This document shows, piece after piece, positions 63,936-64,000 of a stretch of DNA of 64,000 bases (position 1 is the stretch's first letter; each line of letters begins with the position of its first letter). The notes under the pieces were generated by a model. The model ran no database searches and was not told the DNA's origin. It saw nothing but the letters and a program-made list of their open reading frames with translations. The translations under genes and the position numbers were made by a program. This stretch comes from Candidatus Poribacteria bacterium (GTDB lineage Bacteria > Poribacteria > WGA-4E > WGA-3G): NCBI GenBank assembly GCA_022826805.1, contig JAJDUH010000042.1, forward strand, positions 1 to 64,000. The letters run 5' to 3'.

Positions 63936-64000
63936 CTCTGGTTACATACAGATGCAGCAAATATTGGACAGACAGGTAACTACGGAGACAACCCTGTTGG

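Noticed and set aside
1..64000. tRNA, rRNA, riboswitches, phage genes
   Set aside because: I looked for T-loop motifs, rRNA-like stretches and cobalamin/TPP-type boxes in the gaps and found nothing convincing by eye.

Overview
The window is typical bacterial chromosome, about 50% GC, densely coded, with most genes on the minus strand. I see no rRNA, tRNA, CRISPR array, transposase or phage genes. The gene mix includes five secreted LamG (jelly-roll) proteins, three phytanoyl-CoA dioxygenase-like (PhyH) enzymes and three Gfo/Idh/MocA oxidoreductases. It also has a sulfatase, CehA/McbA and ThuA-type proteins, Ycf48-like BNR repeats, dockerin-like repeats and a C-terminal domain of the FlgD/type IX sorting kind. 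I infer Candidatus Poribacteria or a close relative, an aquatic or sponge-associated heterotroph that feeds on complex, partly sulfated carbohydrates. The taxon is an inference from gene content; I could not test it.

Layout. 0.3-2 kb: small membrane protein and a mandelate racemase/enolase-superfamily enzyme. 2-16.4 kb (minus): a WD40-metzincin secreted protein next to a PorV-like outer-membrane protein, a DUF6785-type membrane protein, an arabinokinase-like GHMP kinase, a secreted leucine-rich-repeat protein, an HlyD/TolC pair and a Ycf48-like protein. 17-20.7 kb (plus): three LamG proteins and an oxidoreductase. 20.8-26.3 kb (minus): a tight operon of PhyH, sulfatase, peroxiredoxin, sugar isomerase-like protein and SGNH hydrolase, preceded by a fourth LamG protein. 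26.5-28.6 kb (plus): a UvrC-like nuclease, a zinc-ribbon protein and two small heavy-metal-associated (HMA) lipoproteins. 28.7-34.5 kb (minus): PhyH, glycosyltransferase, prs, gpmI and a Uma2 protein. 34.6-40.8 kb (minus): the fifth LamG protein, a glycine-zipper membrane protein and a pair of large unknown proteins. 41-46.3 kb: methyltransferase, TIM-barrel-like protein, two lipoproteins, cyclase and an EamA transporter. 46.6-54.1 kb (minus): a second sugar/oxygenase cluster. 54.1-55 kb: a nucleotidyltransferase-HEPN gene broken by an amber codon. 55.4-64 kb: TonB-dependent receptor, coaD, ThuA-like, recX, alaS and two envelope-associated small proteins.

The most striking result is three genes with an in-frame TGA exactly where a redox or metal-binding cysteine belongs: a peroxiredoxin (UxxC) and two HMA lipoproteins (GMTUGAC). 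Each TGA is followed, at a nearly constant distance, by a short hairpin with a GGA or GGT loop like the bacterial selenocysteine insertion element. Neighbouring genes end normally at TGA, so a genome-wide recoding is unlikely. I annotate these three as selenoproteins.

A second signal is a short conserved C-terminal tail (consensus G-K-L-x-T-T-W-G-x-L-K) on all five LamG proteins, which looks like an undescribed sorting or anchoring tag. The WD40-metzincin and LRR proteins instead carry a different shared C-terminal module (dockerin-like repeats plus a type IX-like sorting domain). Several intergenic regions hold palindromic or MITE-like elements, one with a clear 5-bp target duplication.
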